From the NCBI RefSeq assembly GCF_047219225.1, contig NZ_CP178208.1:2294001-2358000 (forward strand): a DNA stretch of 64,000 bases, read 5' to 3'. This DNA comes from IMCC45349 sp047219225. Its GTDB lineage: Bacteria; Bacteroidota; Bacteroidia; Flavobacteriales; Flavobacteriaceae. Below are positions 33,384 through 42,001 of the stretch, in pieces. Each line of letters opens with the position of its first letter. The first letter of the stretch is position 1. A program made the translations under genes and the position numbers. The notes beneath the pieces were generated by a model. It was given only the letters and a program-made list of their open reading frames with translations. It was not told the origin of the DNA and searched no databases.

Positions 33384-34262
33384 TTAAAGAATATGTTTTT
33401 GAGCGCGATAAGAAGATCTTACTAAAGCACTACTTTCTACATGACGGAAACCTAAACTTTTTCCTATTTCTTCGTACTCTTTAAATTGGTCAGGAGTAAT
33501 GAATTGTTGAACAGGTAAATGCTTTTTACTTGGTTGTAAGTATTGACCAATGGTTACAACATCTACATTTACTTCTTTTAAATCATGTAATGTTTCAATT
33601 ACTTCTTCTCGAGTTTCACCAAGACCTAACATGATTCCAGTTTTTGTTCTTCGCTGCCCTTGATCTTTTAAGTATTTTAAAACACCTAAACTTCTGTCAT
33701 ATTTAGCTTGAATTCTAACTTCTCTTGTTAAACGTCTTACAGTTTCCATATTGTGAGATACAACTTCTGGAGCGACCTCAATAATTCTATCAATGTGTTG
33801 TTCTATACCTTGAAAATCAGGTATTAGTGTTTCCAGCGTTGTTTCAGGGTTCATTCTACGAACAGCTTTTACTGTTTCTGCCCACATTATACTTCCCATA
33901 TCTTTAAGGTCGTCTCTATCAACACTAGTAAGTACAGCATGCTTAATTTTCATTAATTTAATTGAGCGTGCTACTTTTTCTGGTTCATCCCAATCAACCG
34001 ATTCTGGTCTACCTGTTTTAACACCGCAAAAACCACAAGAGCGTGTACAGATATTACCTAAAATCATAAATGTTGCAGTTCCTTCTCCCCAACATTCACC
34101 CATATTTGGACAACTTCCAGAAGTACAAATAGTGTTTAATTTATATTTATCTACTAAACCACGTAGTTCAGTATATTTTTTTCCTGTAGGTAGTTTTACG
34201 CGTAACCATTTTGGTTTTGGTTTACGTTCAACAACTGCATTTTGTGTGGGCTTTATTTCCAT
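33384..34262 (-). CDS. lipA: Lipoyl synthase
   Basis: Radical SAM enzyme inserting two sulfurs into octanoyl groups. Auxiliary cluster cysteines in CTSGSCPNMGEC (C-x4-C-x5-C), radical SAM cluster in CTRSCGFC (C-x3-C-x2-C), and the C-terminal SSALVRSSYRA with the Ser that ligates the auxiliary cluster. 292 aa, normal. Cotranscribed with gap (1-bp gap); 47 bp separate it from the NRAMP-like gene. Confidence 0.96.
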   Translation of the reverse strand: MEIKPTQNAVVERKPKPKWLRVKLPTGKKYTELRGLVDKYKLNTICTSGSCPNMGECWGEGTATFMILGNICTRSCGFCGVKTGRPESVDWDEPEKVARSIKLMKIKHAVLTSVDRDDLKDMGSIMWAETVKAVRRMNPETTLETLIPDFQGIEQHIDRIIEVAPEVVSHNMETVRRLTREVRIQAKYDRSLGVLKYLKDQGQRRTKTGIMLGLGETREEVIETLHDLKEVNVDVVTIGQYLQPSKKHLPVQQFITPDQFKEYEEIGKSLGFRHVESSALVRSSYRAQKHIL

Positions 34263-34309
34263 CTAATAAATTTCAGTTAGCAAAGATAAGAAGTATTCTC
34301 TTAAAAAAG

Positions 34310-35524
34310 TTATAAAGTGGTTAGATACCAAATACTAAAACCAATTAAAAAAATAATCCCTAGCCAACTCAATACATGCATGCTTTTTGAAGGCCTCCAG
34401 TTTTTTGGTGTATGTTTGCTGCTAATTAATGCGTAATTAGCAATGGCATAGAAAGGAGCTGTAAGAAAAGATAATATTGTTGCTATCTTAATAAGTGTTC
34501 CCATTTCAGATAAAAATAAAAAGTAAATACTAATAGTTCCAACTACAAGTATAATTAACCAGGTTAAATAGCCCTTGTTTAAATTTTTGCCAAATAATAA
34601 GTTGGTGGTTTTGTGCATAGCTCTAGGTGAAGCATCTAATGTGGTTAGTGTTGTGCTAAACATAGCTGTAAATGCAGCAACTCCTATTATTAAATATGCC
34701 CAATTACCAAGACTGGTTGTGTACATATCTATAAGTTGAATAGAGAATTTACCAGCTGATGAACTAAAGGTTTCATTGCTATTAAACATAATTAGAGTAC
34801 CCAATAACACAAAGCCAATACCTAAGATAATAGTACTGAAATAGCCTATATTAAAGTCGAATAAAGCTGATTTTGGGTTAAACTCATTTAGATCTTTTTT
34901 CTTTTCAATAGCCCAAAGTGAATGCCAAATAGAAATATCTAATGGTGCTGGCATCCAACCCATGAAAGCAATTAAAAAAGCTATTTCAATGCTGTTTTGT
35001 GGTAATACTTGAGTAAAAGAAATACCATGAGTATTATTTGTAAATGCCATTATAACAGCTGCTAAAGTGCTAATAGTTAAAATGACGATTATTATTTTCA
35101 TAAGGTTATCTAATAACTTGTACTTACCAATTAGTAATAAAACAGTACAAATAGAGAGTATAATAATGGTCCATACTTCAATGCTAACAAAGTCTCCAAA
35201 AAGTGATGTTGCTAAGCCAGCAGTTACTATAGTTACTGCAGTTTGAATGGTAAACATTGTGGCAAATGTGATGATGTAGTATAAAACTAATACACCTTTT
35301 CCAAGTTTTTTATAACCATCTAATAAACTTTCACCTGTAGCTGTCGCATATCGAGGTCCAAATTGAAAAAAAGGATATTTAAATAAATGGATAATAAGTA
35401 ATGCCCAAATTAATCCTAATCCAAAATCGGCTCCAGCTCTAGTTGATTGTACAAGATGAGAAACACCTATTGCTGCTCCAGCAAATAATAAACCAGGACC
35501 AAGCTTTTTTAGGCTTATTTTCAT
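34310..35524 (-). CDS. NRAMP-like divalent metal transporter with altered metal site
   Basis: A 404-aa, 11-span protein of the NRAMP/LeuT fold. The first helix region reads GPGLLFAGAAIGVSHLVQS where classical NRAMPs have DPGN, and the sixth helix reads MGWMPAPLDIS where they have MPH. Thus the Asp-Asn and Met-His metal ligands are not conserved. It could carry a different ion such as Mg2+, or another solute. Its ATG overlaps the upstream sigma factor stop by 4 bp (35521-35524), so they are translationally coupled. Confidence 0.83.
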   Translation of the reverse strand: MKISLKKLGPGLLFAGAAIGVSHLVQSTRAGADFGLGLIWALLIIHLFKYPFFQFGPRYATATGESLLDGYKKLGKGVLVLYYIITFATMFTIQTAVTIVTAGLATSLFGDFVSIEVWTIIILSICTVLLLIGKYKLLDNLMKIIIVILTISTLAAVIMAFTNNTHGISFTQVLPQNSIEIAFLIAFMGWMPAPLDISIWHSLWAIEKKKDLNEFNPKSALFDFNIGYFSTIILGIGFVLLGTLIMFNSNETFSSSAGKFSIQLIDMYTTSLGNWAYLIIGVAAFTAMFSTTLTTLDASPRAMHKTTNLLFGKNLNKGYLTWLIILVVGTISIYFLFLSEMGTLIKIATILSFLTAPFYAIANYALISSKHTPKNWRPSKSMHVLSWLGIIFLIGFSIWYLTTL

Positions 35525-36072
35525 TTTCTATTTAATATAATCTCAGCTAGTAGTTTCTTAGCCCTAAGTAATTTAACTTTTATATTATTCATTGGTTCTC
35601 CAACTTCTTTAGAAATTTCATCATAAGTAAGTTCACGGAAATACCTTAAATTAATAACTTCTTGATAATGCGGTTTTAATTTTTTTATGTCCTTTAAGAG
35701 TTTAGCTAAATTTTGCTCAGTAATAATTTTATCTTCAGGGGAAGGAGATTCGTCAATAATACCATAAACACGTTCTTCATGTTCTTCAGTTGTTTCATGA
35801 GAAATGGACGTTTTCTTTTTTCTTAAAAAGTCAACATGAATATTTTTAGCAATGGTTATTAGCCAAGTTTTAAACTTGTACTTTTCTTTATAAGAATCTA
35901 TTTTATCAAAAGCTCTTGAGAATGTTTGAATAGTGATATCTTCGGCATCATTTTCATTTTCTGTACGCTTTAATAAAAAGCCATAAACATCATTCCAGAA
36001 ATTGTCTAACAAAAAATTGAAAGCAATTTGGTTGTTTTCTTTTGCTTTTTTAATGGCTTCTTTTATCTCCAA
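35521..36072 (-). CDS. ECF-type RNA polymerase sigma factor
   Basis: A 183-aa sigma-70 of the ECF group: region 2 with ENENDAEDITIQTFSRAF and FKTWLITIAKNIHVDFLR, and region 4 with LKPHYQEVINLRYFRELTYDEISKEVG followed by VKLLRAKKLL. No anti-sigma gene is next to it. It starts with TTG inside the end of the glycosyltransferase gene (10-bp overlap) and its stop overlaps the NRAMP-like start, so it is wired into that operon. Confidence 0.92.
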   Translation of the reverse strand: MEIKEAIKKAKENNQIAFNFLLDNFWNDVYGFLLKRTENENDAEDITIQTFSRAFDKIDSYKEKYKFKTWLITIAKNIHVDFLRKKKTSISHETTEEHEERVYGIIDESPSPEDKIITEQNLAKLLKDIKKLKPHYQEVINLRYFRELTYDEISKEVGEPMNNIKVKLLRAKKLLAEIILNRK

Positions 36073-37169
36073 TGATGTGTTTTAGAAGTGAGATTTGAGA
36101 TAAATATAAAGAATTGTGAGACAATTAAAAATAATTCTAGAAATGGTAGTGTATATATAAGTTTTGTATCATCAAGTTTTTTTGCAGACAAACCAAAGCT
36201 AATATATTGTAATACAAACCTAAAGGCGATAAGACTAACAACTATTTCCCATCTAAAAAGTAAGACTAAAAGAATAATAGAAGTAATCCAAAACAGTAAT
36301 TGTGATATGTAAAATAAGCCTAATACTGTTTTATGAATAGGTTTATAATGATTTGCTGTAGATATGTGTCTTCTTTTTTGGTTGAACCAATTCTTAAAGT
36401 TTGTTTCGGGAATTGACTCAGTAAAGCTGTCTTTTGAAAAGCATAAAGCTGTATTGCTTTTATTGGCGACTTGGTTTACAAATAGGTCATCATCTCCAGA
36501 GCGAATTTGCATATGACTCATAAAACCATTAGCGTTAAAAAATTCTTCTCTTCTATACGCTAGGTTTCTGCCAACAGCCATATAAGGCATGCCAATTTTA
36601 GTATATGAAAAATATTGAATTGCAGTGAAAATAGTTTCAAATCTAATCAATGCATTTAACAGGTTAAACTTTTTCTTTTTATATGCTCCATATCCTATAA
36701 CTACTGTTTTTTCATTGTTGAATTGACTGCTCATTTCTTTAATCCATTGATTAGAAACTGGTTTGCAGTCGGCATCAGTAAATAATAAAAAATTATGGGA
36801 TGCTGCTTTAATTCCTAAAGTAAGCGCGTATTTTTTATTTCCCCAAAAAGCTTCATTGTTTTCTACATCAACAATTTTTATGTTATTATGCTGTTCTTCG
36901 AATGTTTTCATAACATCCAAAGTGTCGTCACTTGAAGCATCATTAATCAATACAACTTCAAATTTCTCGTAATCTTGATTGATTATTGATGGCAGAAATT
37001 TTTTAAGATTTTCAGCTTCATTTTTAGCGCATACTATAACTGAAATTGAGATGTTTTTAGAAGAAGTAGACTTGCTTTTAGCAAAAGCAAATTGCATAAA
37101 TATCAATCCATAATAAATAGACTGAATTATAATAATAATAACAAAAGAATAGAATAATATATCCAGCAC
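36063..37169 (-). CDS. Family 2 glycosyltransferase, membrane bound
   Basis: A 368-aa GT2 enzyme: N-terminal membrane helix (5-27), catalytic domain beginning ISVIVCAKNEAENL, nucleotide-sugar Asp in LINDASSDDT, the DxD-like LLFTDADCKP, and acceptor-site SGDDDLFVNQ and QKRRH (QxxRW-like). Two or three C-terminal membrane helices. This organisation fits processive or polyprenyl-linked glycan synthesis. Substrate unknown. First gene of the operon with the ECF sigma factor. Confidence 0.88.
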   Translation of the reverse strand: MLDILFYSFVIIIIIQSIYYGLIFMQFAFAKSKSTSSKNISISVIVCAKNEAENLKKFLPSIINQDYEKFEVVLINDASSDDTLDVMKTFEEQHNNIKIVDVENNEAFWGNKKYALTLGIKAASHNFLLFTDADCKPVSNQWIKEMSSQFNNEKTVVIGYGAYKKKKFNLLNALIRFETIFTAIQYFSYTKIGMPYMAVGRNLAYRREEFFNANGFMSHMQIRSGDDDLFVNQVANKSNTALCFSKDSFTESIPETNFKNWFNQKRRHISTANHYKPIHKTVLGLFYISQLLFWITSIILLVLLFRWEIVVSLIAFRFVLQYISFGLSAKKLDDTKLIYTLPFLELFLIVSQFFIFISNLTSKTHHWR

Positions 37170-37182
37170 TAGACTATGTTAC

Positions 37183-37386
37183 TTAAGAATGTTGAGGTTC
37201 ATTACAGTCACTAAATTGGTCTGGAGTTTTTCCACAAAAACCACAAGCTTCACCTTCTTTATTAAGTACAGGATTTTGACTTGCACATGTACCAGCAAAT
37301 TTACCATCTTTTTTTGCCCAAATTTTAATGGCAATTCCTGCTATAGCTAAACCTAATAGTGCTAAAGTTATGAGTAGTAATTTCAT
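37183..37386 (-). CDS. Small cysteine-rich membrane-anchored protein
   Basis: 67 aa: a hydrophobic N-terminal anchor (residues 1-25), then a short domain with four cysteines in GTCASQNP, ACGFCGK and DCNEP. The C-x2-C pair could bind a metal or form disulfides. Such proteins are widespread in flavobacteria without assigned function. It lies 13 bp upstream of the glycosyltransferase on the same strand, probably in the same transcript. Confidence 0.7.
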   Translation of the reverse strand: MKLLLITLALLGLAIAGIAIKIWAKKDGKFAGTCASQNPVLNKEGEACGFCGKTPDQFSDCNEPQHS

Positions 37387-37557
37387 TTAAAAAATCTTTT
37401 TGCAAAGATACGTGTTTTGTAATATTTAATAAGACTGTTTTTTCTAAAATTAGACTTGAATCTTTATTGTTAAATAGCTAGTGACTTTATAAGTATTTGA
37501 GTGTCATATAAATAATTATTCATATTTTGTAGTAACTAACTGATAAAAATTTAAAAC

Positions 37558-38244
37558 ATGAAAAAATTATTCGCAGAGTTTTTTGGAACATTTTGGCTAG
37601 TATTTGGAGGTTGTGGAAGTGCAATTTTTGCTGCTGGTTATCCAGATTTAGGAATTGGTTTTGTAGGAGTGTCTTTGGCATTTGGTTTGACAGTTTTAAC
37701 CATGGCTTATGCTGTTGGACATATTTCTGGAGGACATTTTAATCCTGCAGTATCCTTAGGTCTTTGGGCTGGAGGAAAGTTTGAAGGTAAATCATTACCT
37801 GGATATATAATAGCACAATTAGTTGGTGCTATGGTAGCAGCTGGTGCCTTATATCTAATAGTGACTGGAAAAACTGATTTTGTAAGTATTGGTGGATTTG
37901 CTGCTAATGGTTATGATTCATTATCTCCAGATGGTTACTCTATGACTTCTGCTTTAGTAGCTGAATTTTTATTAACAGCATTTTTCTTGTTAATTATTTT
38001 AGGCAGTACAAATGATAGAGCTCCAAAAGGATTTGCTCCAATAGCTATTGGTTTAGGGTTAACACTTATTCATTTAATTAGTATTCCTATTACAAATACT
38101 TCTGTAAATCCAGCTAGATCAACAAGTCAGGCATTATTTGCTGGAGGAGATTATACAGGACAATTATGGTTGTTTTGGGTAGCGCCAATTGCAGGTGCAA
38201 TTGTTGCTGGATTTATACATAAAGCATTATTTGATAAAGAATAA
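37558..38244 (+). CDS. aqpZ: Aquaporin Z
   Basis: Six-span MIP-family water channel of 228 aa with both NPA loops: GGHFNPAVSLG and TSVNPARST. The selectivity filter residues around these (Phe in the first helix, His in LTLIHLIS, Arg after the second NPA) are those of water-specific aquaporins rather than glycerol facilitators. Monocistronic with a strong downstream terminator. Confidence 0.95.
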   Translation: MKKLFAEFFGTFWLVFGGCGSAIFAAGYPDLGIGFVGVSLAFGLTVLTMAYAVGHISGGHFNPAVSLGLWAGGKFEGKSLPGYIIAQLVGAMVAAGALYLIVTGKTDFVSIGGFAANGYDSLSPDGYSMTSALVAEFLLTAFFLLIILGSTNDRAPKGFAPIAIGLGLTLIHLISIPITNTSVNPARSTSQALFAGGDYTGQLWLFWVAPIAGAIVAGFIHKALFDKE

Positions 38245-38263
38245 ATACATCTTTTTAAAATAA

Positions 38264-38290
38264 AAAAGGCTCGCAATGTGCGAGCCTTTT
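38264..38290. terminator. Bidirectional intrinsic terminator
   Basis: Perfect stem AAAAGGCTCGCA / TGCGAGCCTTTT with loop ATG, placed between the convergent aqpZ and anti-sigma genes and serving both. Confidence 0.93.
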
Positions 38291-38308
38291 GGTTTATATA
38301 TAATTGTT

Positions 38309-39088
38309 TTAATCTTGATTTTCTAGTTTAATCTGAGCAACTTCACTATCAGAAGAACCATCTTTAGATTCGATAGTGATACTTAAACTAAGCGCATCTT
38401 CAATATAAGGAACAGATTTTAACTCATTGTTAGTTTCGTCTATAACTCCTAAGTCAACCATTTGATTATTTACATGAGCCCACATTTTGTAGTATTGCTC
38501 ATCAGATAGTTTTGGTAGAGAAATTACATCGATTAACGAAGACTTATCAACTGGATTAATATAAGCTACAGTTTTTAAATCTTTTGCTCTTTCGTTACCT
38601 CTTAAAACATATTTTTGAGTTTCAGGATTGTTAAGTTTTTGAAGTTGTTTCATTACTTCATCTAACTTGTTATTATTGTCTTCAATATCATCTCTTAAAT
38701 CAAAAATTTCATCAGCTATGGTGTTGTTTTCATCTACTAGCGATTTATTTTGATTGTAAAAAGTGAAAGAAGTTCCAGCAAAAACTAATGCAGCTATACA
38801 GGCAGCAATAGTTAACCAGCGAGGTACTCTAGGTTTTTGTTGTAACTGAATTACTGGCTTTTCTTCAATGGCATCCATTACAGAACTTAAAATATAGCTA
38901 GGAGCTTTTTTAGCGTTAGCTCTAGCATTAATTTCTAATTGTGATTGAAGAATTTCGTATTCCATTTCAATCTCTGGATACTTAGAAATATACCTTTCTA
39001 CAGTTTGAGTTTCTGTAATTGTTGTGTCTCCAATTAAGTACTTGTCTAATAATCCAGATTCTAAAAAATCTTGTATTTCTTTATTCAT
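38309..39088 (-). CDS. Anti-sigma factor, RskA-like
   Basis: A 259-aa membrane protein: cytoplasmic N-terminal zinc-free anti-sigma domain (LESGLLDKYLIGDTT, EIEMEYEILQ), one membrane helix near 92-109 (WLTIAACIAALVFAGTSF), a periplasmic coiled coil (about 115-150) and the RskA C-terminal domain ending with VAQIKLE. The coiled coil between membrane and RskA domain is typical in Bacteroidota. It starts 11 bp after the sigma gene stop, forming a sigma/anti-sigma pair. Confidence 0.9.
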   Translation of the reverse strand: MNKEIQDFLESGLLDKYLIGDTTITETQTVERYISKYPEIEMEYEILQSQLEINARANAKKAPSYILSSVMDAIEEKPVIQLQQKPRVPRWLTIAACIAALVFAGTSFTFYNQNKSLVDENNTIADEIFDLRDDIEDNNNKLDEVMKQLQKLNNPETQKYVLRGNERAKDLKTVAYINPVDKSSLIDVISLPKLSDEQYYKMWAHVNNQMVDLGVIDETNNELKSVPYIEDALSLSITIESKDGSSDSEVAQIKLENQD

Positions 39089-39099
39089 GACTGTACATT

Positions 39100-39630
39100 T
39101 TATGGGTTATATATTTTTTTAAGTTCACGTAACCCAATTTTTAATCTAGATTTTACAGTGCCTAACGGAATATCTAGTTCTTCACTAGCTTCTTGTTGTG
39201 TCATACCTTCAAAATAAAGTGCATTTAACACAATTTGGTACTTTGTCTCTAGGGTTTCAACATGCTTTTTCAAATCAATTGTATCTTGATTTAATCCGAA
39301 TGTTGGTAATTTATATACGTTAGAATTATCGATTTGGATTTCTTTTTCGAATTTTTTCTTATGACTCCTTAGTTTATCAATAGCTGTGTTGCGAGCAATT
39401 CTATAGAGCCAAGTAAAGAGTTTTGCTTTACTAGAATCGTATTTTTGAGCATTTTTCCAAACTTTGATTAATGTTTCTTGCAAAACATCTTCAGATAAAG
39501 CTTCATTATTTAAAACTTTATTAATGACGCCAAATAAAGAGCTAGAGTAATTCTCATAAATAAGAGGAATTGCCCTTTGATCGCCTTTTTTTAATAAATT
39601 GGTAATATGAAGTTCTAGTTTAGAAATCAA
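39100..39630 (-). CDS. ECF sigma factor, SigK-like
   Basis: 176 aa with region 2 (SEDVLQETLIKVWKNAQKYD, FTWLYRIARNTAIDKLR) and region 4 (VLNALYFEGMTQQEASEELDIPLGTVKSRL). Its partner is the RskA-like anti-sigma gene immediately downstream. The start is a TTG at 39630; no upstream ATG is available in frame that would give a more family-like N-terminus. Controls probably a membrane or oxidative stress response, which is inference. Confidence 0.92.
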   Translation of the reverse strand: MISKLELHITNLLKKGDQRAIPLIYENYSSSLFGVINKVLNNEALSEDVLQETLIKVWKNAQKYDSSKAKLFTWLYRIARNTAIDKLRSHKKKFEKEIQIDNSNVYKLPTFGLNQDTIDLKKHVETLETKYQIVLNALYFEGMTQQEASEELDIPLGTVKSRLKIGLRELKKIYNP

Positions 39631-39672
39631 TTTTTCAATTTTAGTTATTTGACTAATTAACGAATTATTTTT

Positions 39673-40686
39673 TTAAATAATATTTACTTCTGCTTCTAAA
39701 TTTATGCCAAAAAGTTTTTGAATGGTATTTTGAATGAGCTTAGAGAGGTTTAAAATATCATTTCCATTAGCACCTCCATAGTTAACCAAAACTAAAGCTT
39801 GATTTTTGTGTACACCATAATTGTTAAAGGTTTTTCCTTTAAATCCTGCCTTTTCAATTAGCCAACCTGCTGGAACTTTTACAAGTTTTTCTGACGCCGG
39901 ATAACTTGGAATTTCTGGAAAGTTCTCTTTTAGTTTATTAAAATGTTCAGTTTTTATAACTGGATTTTTAAAAAAACTACCACTGTTACCAATTAGTTTT
40001 GGGTCAGGAAGCTTACTAGATCTAATATTAATAACAGCTTTTGAAATATCTTGAATAGTAGGCTTACTAACTTTTAAGGATTCTAATTCGTTAGTGATTG
40101 CTCCATAATTTGTTTTTAAGTTATGATTAGTCGTTGACAACTTAAAAGTAACGCTTGTAATAATGTATTGTCCTTTTAAATCTTGTTTAAAAACTGAATT
40201 CCTATAACCGAAATTGCAATCTTCTTTAGTAAAGGTGCGTGTTGTTAAGTTATCTATATGAATGGTTTCACAGGAAACAAAACTATCTTTAAGCTCAACA
40301 CCATATGCTCCAATGTTTTGAATAGGAGCAGTACCTACGTTACCAGGAATAAGTGACATGTTTTCTAAGCCACCAAAGTTGTTTTGTAAACACCAAAGCA
40401 CAAAATCGTGCCAGTTTTCGCCGGCTGAGGCTTTTATAGTAACCTGATTATCCTCTTTAGAAAGAATTTCGATGCCTTTTAAGTTAACATGAATAACTAA
40501 GGCGTTAATATCTTTAGTTAGAAGCATATTACTTCCACCTCCAAGAATAAACTTATTAGGATATTCTTTACTTGACAAAACGTTTCTTAAATCATCTATG
40601 TTTTCAGTCGATATGAAATGAGATGCTTTTACATCTATTCCAAATGTGTTATAAGGTTTTAAAGAAACGTCTTTTAGAATGGTCAT
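39673..40686 (-). CDS. murB: UDP-N-acetylenolpyruvoylglucosamine reductase
   Basis: FAD enzyme of peptidoglycan precursor synthesis, type I form of 337 aa. FAD-binding FILGGGSNMLLT, ASAGENWHDFV, and the substrate part SLIPGNVGTAPIQNIGAYG and YRNSVFKQ are present; the catalytic Ser is in GNSGSFFKNPV. The ATG overlaps the aminotransferase stop by one base, so they are coupled. Confidence 0.95.
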   Translation of the reverse strand: MTILKDVSLKPYNTFGIDVKASHFISTENIDDLRNVLSSKEYPNKFILGGGSNMLLTKDINALVIHVNLKGIEILSKEDNQVTIKASAGENWHDFVLWCLQNNFGGLENMSLIPGNVGTAPIQNIGAYGVELKDSFVSCETIHIDNLTTRTFTKEDCNFGYRNSVFKQDLKGQYIITSVTFKLSTTNHNLKTNYGAITNELESLKVSKPTIQDISKAVINIRSSKLPDPKLIGNSGSFFKNPVIKTEHFNKLKENFPEIPSYPASEKLVKVPAGWLIEKAGFKGKTFNNYGVHKNQALVLVNYGGANGNDILNLSKLIQNTIQKLFGINLEAEVNII

Positions 40687-41876
40687 TAAGCGTTATATTG
40701 TTTTAAAGCTTCTTTTAAAATATTTACTGATGTAATTAAGTCTTCTTTTTTAAGTACGTAAGCAATCCTAACTTGGTTTTTTCCTAATCCTTCAGTAGAA
40801 TAAAATCCTGCTGCAGGTGCAATCATAATAGTTTCATTATTTAAGTGAAACTTTTCTAATAACCATTGTGCAAAATCATCAGCATTTTCAACAGGTAATT
40901 CAGCTATGCAGTAAAATGCACCTTTTGGTTTTGCGACTGTTACACCTTCAATTTTTTGAAGTTCATCAATAAGTACATTTCTTCTTTCTACATATTCGTT
41001 TATAACTTCTGTAAAGTAGCTTTCTGGTGTGTCTAATGCAGCTTCACATGCAATTTGAGCATAAGTAGGAGGCGATAAACGTGCTTGAGCAAACTTTAAT
41101 GCTGTTTGGATTACATCCTCATTTTTAGTTACAATACAACCAATTCTTGCACCACACATGCTGTATCTTTTAGAAACAGAATCTATCATAATAGCATGAT
41201 CTTCTAAACCAGCTTCTTGCATGATTGAATAATGCTCTGTGCCATCGTAAGCAAATTCTCTATATACTTCATCAGCAATTAAAAATAAATCATGTTTCTT
41301 AACAATTTCTGCTAACTGTTTGATTTCCTCTTTACTGTATAAATAACCAGTTGGGTTTCCTGGGTTACAAATAAGAATTGCTTTTGTTTTAGGAGTAATC
41401 AATTTTTCAAATTCCTCAATTGGAGGTAATGCAAAATTGTTTTCAATTTTTGAAACTACAGGAACAACTTTTACGCTTTGTGCAATTGAAAAACCATTGT
41501 AATTAGCATAGAAAGGTTCTGGGATGATAATTTCATCTTCAGCATCCATAATACTACCAAAGGTGAATAATAATGCTTCACTACCTCCAGTAGTTACAAT
41601 AATGTCCTTAGCATCAACATTAATTTTATGGTCAGAATAATATTTTGCTAGCTTAACTCTATATTCTTCAGATCCTTCAGATCTACTATAAGCAACTACT
41701 TCTAATGTGTTGTTTTTTACAGCGTCTAAAGCAATTTTTGGAGTTTTAATATCTGGTTGTCCAATATTTAAATGAAAAACTTTTGTACCTCTTTTTTTTG
41801 CGTCTTCAGCAAATGGTACCAATTTTCTAATTGGAGATTGTGGCATTGATTTTCCTTTACTTGATACTAATGGCAT
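40686..41876 (-). CDS. PLP-dependent aminotransferase, class I/II
   Basis: Fold-type I aminotransferase of 396 aa. Substrate and PLP-site motifs: HLNIGQPDIKTP near the N-terminus, TTGGSEALLFTF, CNPGNPTGYLY, ADEVYREFAYDG, and the PLP lysine in SVSKRYSMCGARIG. The specific amino acid is not clear; relatives act on aspartate, aromatic or branched-chain substrates. Preceded by a TAAATTTG promoter element and followed by murB in a two-gene operon. Confidence 0.9.
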   Translation of the reverse strand: MPLVSSKGKSMPQSPIRKLVPFAEDAKKRGTKVFHLNIGQPDIKTPKIALDAVKNNTLEVVAYSRSEGSEEYRVKLAKYYSDHKINVDAKDIIVTTGGSEALLFTFGSIMDAEDEIIIPEPFYANYNGFSIAQSVKVVPVVSKIENNFALPPIEEFEKLITPKTKAILICNPGNPTGYLYSKEEIKQLAEIVKKHDLFLIADEVYREFAYDGTEHYSIMQEAGLEDHAIMIDSVSKRYSMCGARIGCIVTKNEDVIQTALKFAQARLSPPTYAQIACEAALDTPESYFTEVINEYVERRNVLIDELQKIEGVTVAKPKGAFYCIAELPVENADDFAQWLLEKFHLNNETIMIAPAAGFYSTEGLGKNQVRIAYVLKKEDLITSVNILKEALKQYNA

Positions 41877-41904
41877 AATTGATATGATTAATTACTAAAG
41901 AGTG

Positions 41905-41912
41905 CAAATTTA
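41905..41912 (-). promoter_or_regulatory. -7 element TAAATTTG
   Basis: Minus-strand TAAATTTG followed by C, 28 bp before the aminotransferase ATG at 41876. Confidence 0.6.
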
Positions 41913-42001
41913 TCTTAAAGTTTTTTTAAAATAAAGGGCTTTAAAGATTATTTAGGGAAAACATTTGTAAATTGTAGATAGACGTCATTTAATACTTGTC
42001 T

